Below, piece after piece: positions 16,465 through 22,629 of a stretch of DNA of 22,629 bases. The DNA is from Bacteroidetes bacterium UBA6661. GTDB taxonomy: Bacteria > Bacteroidota > Bacteroidia > AKYH767-A > OLB10. The position numbers were made by a program, and so were the translations under genes. Each line of letters begins with the position of its first letter. The first letter of the stretch is position 1. Below the pieces are notes generated by a model that saw only the letters and a program-made list of their open reading frames with translations, was not told where the DNA came from and did no database searches. The DNA is taken from contig DKKR01000087.1 in assembly GCA_002455375.1 (NCBI GenBank), forward strand, positions 530 through 23,158, read 5' to 3'.

Positions 16465-16478
16465 ATTACAAAGTTTGA

Positions 16479-17024
16479 TTAAATTCCTTTAACGGTTGGG
16501 CACTTTTCTCTTCTTGTACTTTTTCTGCACTGTCCGGGATAATAATATATGCCTATTCGCAAATTGTCTTCTTTCCATTTAAAGTCATAGCGATTCTCAA
16601 TAAATGGACGCCAGCACCCTCTGTTTCGTACCAAGCCACCACCAGCTTCAGGAGCAAAATTGTGTTTCTTTTTTCCTTCAGGGGCATAGTCATCTGCGTT
16701 AATCCAGAAATTGTAATAGGCAGCACCAAGTAAATAAAGATTATAACTTCTTATTCTTAAAATATCATATTGCAAAGCTCCTCCGGCATACAACTCATGA
16801 TAGCGATTAAAAGGAGGATAATATGAAATTTCGGGAACAACATAAAGATTATTTACCGGTGTTGGAATTCTGACACGCAAATCTGCTCCAATGCCTTCAG
16901 CTTGAAAATTATAGATTGCGCTGGCACCGTAGCCTATAGGTTTCCGTACTTTACGTTGTGCTGAAGCATTAAACGCAAAGAGCATTGCAAACAAAATAAT
17001 GGATATATGCCTGACCTTTAACAT
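16479..17024 (-). CDS. Probable outer-membrane beta-barrel protein
   Basis: The product is 181 residues. A signal peptide ends at N-A-S-A22 with Gln23 next, a typical Bacteroidota cleavage site. The mature part has alternating aromatic strands (for example Y-N-L-Y-L-L-G-A-A-Y-Y-N-F) and Gly-rich turns, which suits a small eight-stranded barrel. The C-terminus is unusual for a barrel: it is basic, contains two Cys in the last 21 residues and does not end in an aromatic residue. It is first in a two-gene unit with the lipoprotein. An inverted repeat lies 7 nt upstream of its ATG. Confidence 0.65.
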   Translation of the reverse strand: MLKVRHISIILFAMLFAFNASAQRKVRKPIGYGASAIYNFQAEGIGADLRVRIPTPVNNLYVVPEISYYPPFNRYHELYAGGALQYDILRIRSYNLYLLGAAYYNFWINADDYAPEGKKKHNFAPEAGGGLVRNRGCWRPFIENRYDFKWKEDNLRIGIYYYPGQCRKSTRREKCPTVKGI

Positions 17025-17031
17025 GGAAATA

Positions 17032-17070
17032 TTTTGGGATTAAAGATGTTAACTTAATCTATTCCCAAAA
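17032..17070. promoter_or_regulatory. Inverted repeat TTTTGGGA / TCCCAAAA upstream of the barrel gene
   Basis: TTTTGGGA at 17032-17039 and TCCCAAAA at 17063-17070 are perfectly complementary, with a 23-nt spacer that holds a central GTTAAC palindrome. It lies within the 85-bp gap between the PIG-L gene and the barrel gene, just before the latter's ATG. It could be an operator or a leader hairpin. The same 7-base core occurs as an inverted repeat at the helicase start (2597-2640). Confidence 0.3.
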
Positions 17071-17109
17071 CGGCATTACTGAAAAATTATTATTTGATTA
17101 TAAACAGAA

Positions 17110-17739
17110 TTACAGTCTGTATTTATAGCTAATAAAGCCTTCTGCACGCTCTACATTCACCATTAAACCATAATTTGATGTGATGTTGTCGTGATATTTT
17201 CTCCATATACCGCCAATCCGTTTCATCTCTGACTCGTAGCATTCTAATGCTGCCATTTTTTTAGAATAGGTGTCGCTGATGTCAACGAAAAAATTAGGAT
17301 TAAAAGGGGTACGAAACACATACCAGTTGCACATGCCCATGAGTACACGTGGCACGCGTCTACTTGCGCTGACAGCAATACGTGCAGTCATTTCATGATC
17401 GTGATGCAAATCGTCAATCCATGGACATATAATGGTGTCTGCATTTATTTTGTCAATACGGTTTAGTACCTGAACTACTAATGCATCTCTGAAATTTACA
17501 TCAAGACAAGGTTCGTCTAAATGTTCTATTGTGTAGCCTAAAACTGAAGCGGCTTTTTTTGCTTCGCTGATAGCAATATCTTTATCACGATAGTAATTTC
17601 CTGAGGCATCTTTCCATGTCCCATTGGTTAAAGTCATTAAATGAACTTTACCTCCCTCTGAAACGATTTTGGCAACAGTGCCTCCGGCCATCCATTCCAA
17701 ATCGTCAGGATGTGCGCCTACCACTAAAACATTTTTCAT
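17110..17739 (-). CDS. PIG-L/LmbE family deacetylase
   Basis: This is a zinc-dependent N-deacetylase of the PIG-L family (relatives: MshB, BshB and eukaryotic PIG-L), which act on GlcNAc-type substrates. It has 209 residues, cytoplasmic, with no signal. Metal and catalytic motifs are the N-terminal A9-H-P-D-D-L-E15 and H112-H-D-H115. The conserved pattern supplies the zinc ligands as H10, D13 and H115 and the general base as D12. The C-terminal strand (Y-G-L-M-V-N-V-E-R-A-E) is also typical of the family. It is the last gene of a four-gene unit, 33 bp after the GNAT gene. With a glycosyltransferase and an acyltransferase next to it, the likely substrate is an N-acetyl sugar on a lipid or glycan intermediate. 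Confidence 0.88.
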   Translation of the reverse strand: MKNVLVVGAHPDDLEWMAGGTVAKIVSEGGKVHLMTLTNGTWKDASGNYYRDKDIAISEAKKAASVLGYTIEHLDEPCLDVNFRDALVVQVLNRIDKINADTIICPWIDDLHHDHEMTARIAVSASRRVPRVLMGMCNWYVFRTPFNPNFFVDISDTYSKKMAALECYESEMKRIGGIWRKYHDNITSNYGLMVNVERAEGFISYKYRL

Positions 17740-17772
17740 GTTGTTATTGATTTTAAATTCAAAAGTAAACTA

Positions 17773-18744
17773 TCAGTAAACATCAGAATCACACATTGTC
17801 AAATACCAGTTTGTTGGTATCCTTAACTCATCTAATTTTTTTCCGGGGTTGAATGGTTTGTAACCTAAGTAAGTTATATGTTCTTTGGGCAGATAGCCTG
17901 ATTTTTCAGCAAGATTATACAGTGGCGTATTGTAGGGAATCCACATGTTTGCTGTTTTAGCATCTAATTCTGTTGCTAATTGTGCAATAGAATTAAAGAA
18001 TGCAGTTGTATCAAAATCGTGAGTAAAAAGAAAGTCAACAACATCAATTTCTTTTGTTGATGCATTAACATATTCCTTAATTACAAAATAGCCTTGAACA
18101 GTATTATTGTTTTCAAATACAAATAACCGATACTTTTTATCAGGGCGATTAAAAAAGCGCCAGTTAATAAATGTGCTGTTTCTGACATTGGCATAAAAAC
18201 GATCTGTCTTCTGTGTGTGTTGTTCCCAAAGCTTGTCAAATCGTTGGTCGGCATTAAAAATCTCAGTATAACTTTTATCTCCCTGCACAGTAGTTGTAAA
18301 AGCTTTCTTCATTGTTGGAATCATATACACATCATTCCAGGCTAATTTTTTTACAAAGCTGTAATGCGAGTTGGTATTTGGAAACCCATAAACCAATTGA
18401 ATATTTTCTTCGTTGAAAGAACGCTCGTAAAGTTTTGCTGCAAGTTTTGGAAACAGCCCTAATGATTTATATTCAGGATGTGTCATGGTGATGAGCGAAA
18501 GCTCGCTAAGTGAAGTTTCGCCATTGTAAAAAGATTTTACCGGACACACAGCATAATGGCTTATGATTTTACCATTGTCATTCTTAAATAAATCTACTAA
18601 GTTTTTATTTACAGGTGTGTCTAAAACCCGCCATTTGTAATATTCCGGAGAGAGTTTTAGCCCGTTAAATGAAAGAGAAAATAAAGCAAGTATTTCATCA
18701 AGATCTGATGGAGCGTAGCGATGATAATGATAATTTTCTGCCAT
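17773..18744 (-). CDS. GNAT-type acyltransferase, probably tandem GNAT
   Basis: The product is 323 residues, cytoplasmic. The first half has GNAT features: an early helix with I-L-A-L-F, the strand-plus-loop I-S-H-Y-A-V-C-P-V, and acyl-CoA-binding motif A at about 89-107 (H-P-E-Y-K-S-L-G-L-F). The second half (about 195-300) has a weaker second GNAT-like pattern: F-V-F-E-N-N, Q-G-Y-F-V-I-K, V-V-D-F-L-F and A-E-K-S-G-Y. Length and layout suit the acetyltransferases found in surface-polysaccharide loci. It starts 11 bp after the GT2 gene. Given the deacetylase downstream, it may acylate the freed amino group of a sugar (inference). Confidence 0.75.
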   Translation of the reverse strand: MAENYHYHRYAPSDLDEILALFSLSFNGLKLSPEYYKWRVLDTPVNKNLVDLFKNDNGKIISHYAVCPVKSFYNGETSLSELSLITMTHPEYKSLGLFPKLAAKLYERSFNEENIQLVYGFPNTNSHYSFVKKLAWNDVYMIPTMKKAFTTTVQGDKSYTEIFNADQRFDKLWEQHTQKTDRFYANVRNSTFINWRFFNRPDKKYRLFVFENNNTVQGYFVIKEYVNASTKEIDVVDFLFTHDFDTTAFFNSIAQLATELDAKTANMWIPYNTPLYNLAEKSGYLPKEHITYLGYKPFNPGKKLDELRIPTNWYLTMCDSDVY

Positions 18745-18755
18745 AGCGTATGTGA

Positions 18756-19460
18756 TTAGTTAATAGATCTGCGTAGCAGTAAAATATCGTCAATGGTTTT
18801 CTTTAATCTTTTTATTGCTTTAATACGTGTGGTTCTAATTTCTTCAATCGGCATAGATAATCCAATCTCAGTTACTTTTAAATTCTTGTCACGTGAAGCT
18901 CTTATGCAAAATTCACTAGGCCAAACAGCATGCCGCGTTACACAACCGTTTGTGATAGGTGCTAATTTACTTTTCTTAAAACTTTTCAGTCCATGCGTTT
19001 CAGTTAATTTATAGTTGAATGCAACTTTAAGTCCTGTATTGTAGAGCCATGTAAAAAGTTTTCTTTTAAATGGTCTTCTGTCAAGATCACCTGAAAGTTT
19101 TTTTGATCCGATTACAAGATCGTATGTACTAAGCAACTCATTGGATTTTTGTAAAAAGACCATATCTAAATAATCAAGTTCAAATATGGTGATATACTCA
19201 AAACGTGCACGATTTATTCCATTAATCAAAGCCTGGCCATAATCGGCTTTTTCATCATCAATTTCTGCAACAACCATATCATACTTTTCTGCAAGTGTTC
19301 TGATAATAGATTTGGTGTTGTCAACGCTTCCATTTTCAGTTAATACGATTTCAAAATCTTTAAAACGCTTCTTTAAATCTTCAACGAGCAGGTGTATTCT
19401 TTTTTCAAGAATTTCTTCTTCGTTAAAAACGGGTATTACTATTGAACAATTTTCTGTCAT
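18756..19460 (-). CDS. GT2 family glycosyltransferase (GT-A fold)
   Basis: The product is 234 residues from the ATG at 19460, chosen because it overlaps the TGA of the upstream gene in an ATGA arrangement. A longer frame to 19529 would run into the upstream gene and adds a sequence unlike the family. Motifs: S6-I-V-I-P-V-F-N-E-E, then E42-N-G-S-V-D-N-T49, D73-Y-G-Q-A, and E94-L-D96-Y-L-D99 at the usual D-x-D site. The E-N-G-S-x-D-N-T motif and short length resemble dolichol/polyprenyl-phosphate sugar transferases. There is no membrane domain after the catalytic part. It likely transfers a sugar from a nucleotide donor onto a lipid or glycan acceptor on the cytoplasmic side. Donor and acceptor are unknown. 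Confidence 0.85.
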   Translation of the reverse strand: MTENCSIVIPVFNEEEILEKRIHLLVEDLKKRFKDFEIVLTENGSVDNTKSIIRTLAEKYDMVVAEIDDEKADYGQALINGINRARFEYITIFELDYLDMVFLQKSNELLSTYDLVIGSKKLSGDLDRRPFKRKLFTWLYNTGLKVAFNYKLTETHGLKSFKKSKLAPITNGCVTRHAVWPSEFCIRASRDKNLKVTEIGLSMPIEEIRTTRIKAIKRLKKTIDDILLLRRSIN

Positions 19461-20743
19461 AATGATTTTAATTTTTCCGACAACACTTTGCCATCCATAA
19501 TTGCATCCTGCATGCCTGCATATTCCCACTTTCCATAGCGGCCTGACTGATAAATTCCTGCTTCTTCCAGCTCATTTATCAGTTTGTTGATAATTGCGGG
19601 GCGCTTAGGTTCGTATATGCAATAGGCTACCGGAATTTTAATAGAGTGAACAAATACCAGTTCATCAATTTTAAAAATCGGCATTTGTTTAATCTCTTCA
19701 ACAACTTTACGTTCTATTTCTTCAATACTCAAATTATGATTGCGGCTTCCTACTTCAACAGCAATAATTTGTTCGTCAGCAGGTGTTGATTTTTTAAAAT
19801 AGTTTTTTGGGAAGCTTATTCTGTAAAATGAAAGATCTTTATCAGGGAAATACATCCAATGTGTGTCAGGCAGGGTTCCTCGGATAACTAAATTTACTGT
19901 ATAAACAGAGGTGAAAACCAATTCTTTTGCCAGTGATTTCAAATCATCTCTGTCGCTGTTTAGTATGATGGTTTGTAGCGGAACAGTTGAAACAGCTTTG
20001 TCATACTTTACAATGCTTCCATCTGAAAATTCAATAGTTTTATTCCTTGTATTAAAAAATACTGCAGAAGTATTGAACTTAATATTAGTGAGTTGTTTTG
20101 CAAAAATGTCGGCTAAATCCTGAATGCCTTTATGAACAGGATAATAAAACTCCACATTATATCCAAAACTATCTGTGTTGTTTTCGAATGCATTTTTTCT
20201 GATTTGCTCTTTGTCAGCAGTAATAATATGCGACATAAACTCACATGTCATGTCAGAAGGTTCAGTATCCCAAATTTTTCTGTTGTAGGGCAGTAAGTAA
20301 TGATTGGCAATACCTTTTCCGAAGCATTTCAATGCATAGTCTCTGTAAGAACCTTTTCTGATTTCTGTTTCTTCTTCCTTACTGTATGATTTTACTTCGT
20401 CAAGTCCTTCAAGACAATCTTTTTTGGTTTGCTCACACAGATTTAAAAGATTGAGTTCAAAAGGGTAGGGGATGATGGTTTTGTCGTAGTAGATGTGTGC
20501 TTTTCTTCTGTGATTTTCAACTTCAAGACCAAGTTTCTCAAATACAAGTTCTCTAACGTAAGGATTCCTTAAATGCAATAGGTGCGGAGCTAAATCAAAT
20601 TTGCAGTTTTTATATTCAATAGTTCGCACCAAACCACCAACTGTGTCAAGGGCCTCAAAAACCGGTAAATTCTTGTCAAAATGATAGGCAAAACTTAATC
20701 CTGCCAAACCGGCACCCACTGCAATTGTGTCGTGATGAATCAT
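19457..20743 (-). CDS. FAD-dependent amine-oxidase / UDP-galactopyranose-mutase-like oxidoreductase
   Basis: The product is 428 residues. The N-terminal Rossmann motif is G10-A-G-L-A-G15, with E30 at the end of the second strand as the expected ribose-binding acid, followed by the V-G-G-L-V-R loop. The C-terminal FAD motif is G-R-Y-G-K-W-E-Y-A-G-M-Q-D-A. This build is shared by UDP-galactopyranose mutases, protoporphyrinogen-oxidase-like and hydroxysqualene-oxidase-like flavoproteins. The co-operonic GT2 gene favours a sugar or glycolipid role, but I cannot separate mutase from oxidase. It is the first gene of the four-gene unit and overlaps the GT2 gene by 4 bp. A well-spaced promoter lies upstream. 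Confidence 0.8.
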   Translation of the reverse strand: MIHHDTIAVGAGLAGLSFAYHFDKNLPVFEALDTVGGLVRTIEYKNCKFDLAPHLLHLRNPYVRELVFEKLGLEVENHRRKAHIYYDKTIIPYPFELNLLNLCEQTKKDCLEGLDEVKSYSKEEETEIRKGSYRDYALKCFGKGIANHYLLPYNRKIWDTEPSDMTCEFMSHIITADKEQIRKNAFENNTDSFGYNVEFYYPVHKGIQDLADIFAKQLTNIKFNTSAVFFNTRNKTIEFSDGSIVKYDKAVSTVPLQTIILNSDRDDLKSLAKELVFTSVYTVNLVIRGTLPDTHWMYFPDKDLSFYRISFPKNYFKKSTPADEQIIAVEVGSRNHNLSIEEIERKVVEEIKQMPIFKIDELVFVHSIKIPVAYCIYEPKRPAIINKLINELEEAGIYQSGRYGKWEYAGMQDAIMDGKVLSEKLKSL

Positions 20744-20772
20744 ATAGAAAAGTAAGGAGATTTAAAAGGTTG

Positions 20773-20803
20773 CGAAATTAAGGATTTTTATCCTTCATTC
20801 AAA
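20773..20803 (-). promoter_or_regulatory. Promoter of the glycan operon with inverted repeat in the spacer
   Basis: On the minus strand, TTTG (20803-20800) is followed after exactly 19 nt by TAATTTCG (20780-20773), one base off the TAnnTTTG -7 consensus. The ATG at 20743 is 29 nt further on. Between the two boxes lies a perfect 6-bp inverted repeat, AAGGAT-4 nt-ATCCTT (20780-20795), which touches the -7 box. A protein bound there would block RNA polymerase, so it may be an operator. It could instead be a weak terminator for lolA, but the T-run after it is poor. Confidence 0.5.
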
Positions 20804-20832
20804 GCCCTACAATTACCTTAAAAGAGGACACT

Positions 20833-21471
20833 TTATCTGAGGTCAACCACCTCTACACCCGGATATTTTTTTGAATCAAAACTAAAATCGCTATCCTTAA
20901 CAGCAGGGTTTGGTGTGAATTTTACAATAGTGTAAGTTATAATAGAGCCATTGTTGTTATGAACGGTGGCTCCTGCAATTGTTTTTTCGGATTTGTTGAT
21001 TTTTAACTGGATCTTAAAATATGGTTTTCCTTTATCAAGAGGTTTCAGGTCAATATACTGATAGGCTTTACCACCTTCGGTTTTCTCTTCTGCAAATCGT
21101 GAATCAAATCCTTTCTCATAAATTGAGAAAATATTGGTTGGGGATATGCCATCAACTTTATTTTGTGCATCGTTAACCTGTACTTCGTTGGCATCTTTTA
21201 AATAGGTCCATGATGTCTTGCCGTCAGAAATAATCTGTTGTCCTGTAATACTCAGATTGTATTTGTCACCATTAATCAGAATCGAACCATTTTGTGTCTG
21301 ATTGGTTTTGGATTTTTTGTCGTCAATTTGCAGCCTGAATGTTGCAGACACAGACTTGAAAGTTTTATATTTAGCAGATACTGATTTAAGAATTTCCTGA
21401 GAGCGGTTGTCTTTTTGAGCAAAAGAAATTTGGGTCAACAGCAAAAGGAAGATGATTATTTTTTTTGTCAT
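20833..21471 (-). CDS. lolA: Outer-membrane lipoprotein carrier protein LolA
   Basis: This is the periplasmic chaperone that carries lipoproteins from the LolCDE complex to the outer membrane. It has 212 residues, normal for the family in Bacteroidota. The signal peptide ends I-S-F-A18 with Gln19 next. The mature part shows the LolA pattern: an opening helix (I-L-K-S-V-S-A-K-Y), strands with F-R-L-Q-I and N-G-S-I-L-I-N-G-D-K-Y, S-D-G-K-T-S-W-T-Y, and the final F-S-F-D-S-K-K-Y-P-G-V-E-V-V-D. It follows ftsK on the same strand, an order that recurs in Bacteroidota and supports the call. Confidence 0.9.
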   Translation of the reverse strand: MTKKIIIFLLLLTQISFAQKDNRSQEILKSVSAKYKTFKSVSATFRLQIDDKKSKTNQTQNGSILINGDKYNLSITGQQIISDGKTSWTYLKDANEVQVNDAQNKVDGISPTNIFSIYEKGFDSRFAEEKTEGGKAYQYIDLKPLDKGKPYFKIQLKINKSEKTIAGATVHNNNGSIITYTIVKFTPNPAVKDSDFSFDSKKYPGVEVVDLR

Positions 21472-21545
21472 TTCTTAAATTTTAATTGTGATTAATAAAA
21501 ACAATGCCACAAGGCTAAACGAAGTGAAATGCACATGAACAATTG

Positions 21546-21553
21546 CAAATATA
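21546..21553 (-). promoter_or_regulatory. Candidate -7 promoter box for lolA
   Basis: The minus strand reads TATATTTG followed by C, an exact match to TAnnTTTG, in the 108-bp gap between ftsK and lolA. No clear TTTG is found 19-21 nt upstream. The leader to the lolA ATG would be about 65-70 nt, which suggests lolA can be transcribed apart from ftsK. Confidence 0.35.
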
Positions 21554-21579
21554 ATAATGTAGGAGGATTAAAAACAGAA

Positions 21580-22629
21580 TTATTTCAGATTAGAAAGCAA
21601 CGTTTCAAGTTCCATTGGATCTTTAAACTTTACTTCTCTGGCTTTGCTGCCTTCAAAGGGGCCAATAATTCCTGCTGCTTCAAGTTGATCTATCAGTCTG
21701 CCGGCACGGTTATAGCCAAGTTTAAGTCTTCTTTGCAATAAAGATGCAGAACCCTGCTGATGTTGCACAACCATACGTGCAGCATCTTCAAACAATGGAT
21801 CACGGTCAGCTAAATCAACTTCGCCTGTGTTGCTTTCGTTGTCACCAACAAATTCCGGTAACAGAAAAGCATCAGGGTATCCTCTTTGTGAGCCAATAAA
21901 ATCTGTAATTTTTTCAACTTCAAAAGTTTCAACATAGGCGCACTGCAAACGAATAACATCAGCACCGAGTGACAATAGCATGTCTCCCTTGCCAATGAGT
22001 TGGTCGGCACCGCCACAATCTAAAATTGTGCGACTATCAATTTTTGATGAAACCCTGAATGCCAGACGTGCCGGGAAGTTTGCTTTTATTGTTCCTGTGA
22101 TGATATTTACTGATGGACGTTGAGTTGCTATGATGAGATGAATACCAATGGCACGGGCTAACTGTGCTAGTCGGGCAATGGGTGTTTCAACCTCTTTTCC
22201 TGCTGTCATAATTAAGTCGGCAAACTCATCAATAACTAAAACAATAAAAGGTAGAAAGCGGTGACCTTTATTGGGGTTGAGTTTTCTTGCAACAAATTTT
22301 GTATTGTATTCTCTTATATTACGAACCTGAGCATTTTTAAGTAACTCGTAGCGCTGATCCATTTCAACACATAAAGAGTTAAGCGTGTTCACCACTTTGC
22401 GTGTATCGGTAATGATTGCCTCTTCTTCACCGGGCAGTTTGGCTAAAAAATGTCGTTCAATAGTTTTAAATAAAGTAAGTTCTACTTTTTTAGGATCAAC
22501 CAATACGAATTTTATTTGCGATGGATGTTTTTTGTAAAGTAATGAAACCAGTATTGCATTTAGGCCAACAGATTTACCCTGACCGGTGGCACCTGCCATG
22601 AGCAAGTGTGGCATCTTAGCTAAATCGGT
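21580..22629 (-). CDS. ftsK: DNA translocase FtsK/SpoIIIE, C-terminal motor and gamma domain (cut by right edge)
   Basis: This septum-anchored ATPase pumps DNA to clear the chromosome dimer region at division. The visible 349 residues run to the true stop; the membrane part and the first part of the motor lie beyond the edge. The frame stays open to the edge, where it reads T-D-L-A-K before M-P-H-L-L, so the Met codon at 22614 is internal. Walker A is G-A-T-G-Q-G-K-S (about 22570-22593) and Walker B is V-I-D-E-F-A-D (about 22215-22236). The C-terminal gamma winged-helix domain (Q-G-S-A-S-L-L-Q-R-R-L through E-A-A-G-I-I-G-P) is complete. Confidence 0.95.
   Translation of the reverse strand, partial: TDLAKMPHLLMAGATGQGKSVGLNAILVSLLYKKHPSQIKFVLVDPKKVELTLFKTIERHFLAKLPGEEEAIITDTRKVVNTLNSLCVEMDQRYELLKNAQVRNIREYNTKFVARKLNPNKGHRFLPFIVLVIDEFADLIMTAGKEVETPIARLAQLARAIGIHLIIATQRPSVNIITGTIKANFPARLAFRVSSKIDSRTILDCGGADQLIGKGDMLLSLGADVIRLQCAYVETFEVEKITDFIGSQRGYPDAFLLPEFVGDNESNTGEVDLADRDPLFEDAARMVVQHQQGSASLLQRRLKLGYNRAGRLIDQLEAAGIIGPFEGSKAREVKFKDPMELETLLSNLK

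Noticed and set aside
19461..19529. N-terminal extension of the GT2 protein by 23 residues
   Set aside because: It lies inside the end of the upstream oxidoreductase gene and adds a sequence unlike the family. The ATGA overlap at 19457-19460 gives a natural coupled start.
21561..21566. AGGAGG on the plus strand, resembling a Shine-Dalgarno site
   Set aside because: No start codon or coding frame follows at a fitting distance. The region lies at the end of ftsK, which is on the minus strand.

Overview
The window is about 22.6 kb of AT-rich, gene-dense DNA that looks chromosomal and bacterial, from a member of the Bacteroidota. The signs are: very large secreted proteins built from SprB-type and PKD repeats; signal peptides ending in A-Q; almost no Shine-Dalgarno sequences; -7 boxes of the form TAnnTTTG; and an ftsK-lolA gene pair. 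I found no tRNA, rRNA, CRISPR array, transposase or phage gene. No stretch longer than 300 bases lacks a gene.

Left part (1-6671). A secreted SprB-repeat protein runs off the left edge on the minus strand. It is divergent from a secreted von Willebrand A (VWA) domain protein. Next comes a 1037-residue AddA/RecB-like helicase-nuclease that starts with TTG and has no AddB partner in view. Converging on it is a tightly coupled pair: a Ras-like small GTPase with several degenerate motifs and a small PAS-like protein.

Centre (6743-15540). A 1937-residue surface protein (19 PKD repeats, then FnIII-like modules) stops in the middle of its last module and has no type IX secretion (T9SS) sorting domain. 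It is divergent from a VLCAD-like acyl-CoA dehydrogenase, which is followed by a membrane-anchored putative zinc aminopeptidase.

Right part (15553-22629), all on the minus strand. Read in transcription order it holds: the C-terminal motor of FtsK (cut by the right edge); LolA; a four-gene glycan-type operon (UGM/amine-oxidase-like flavoprotein, GT2 glycosyltransferase, tandem-GNAT acyltransferase, PIG-L deacetylase); and an outer-membrane-barrel-like protein with a lipoprotein. The glycan operon has a good Bacteroidota-type promoter whose spacer contains a perfect inverted repeat. Its enzyme set suggests that a sugar is attached, N-deacetylated and re-acylated.

The points most worth a second look are the truncated giant PKD protein next to the degenerate GTPase/PAS pair, the glycan operon with its operator-like spacer, and the lone AddA-like enzyme with a TTG start. 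Family names rest on motifs read by eye. No database search was run.
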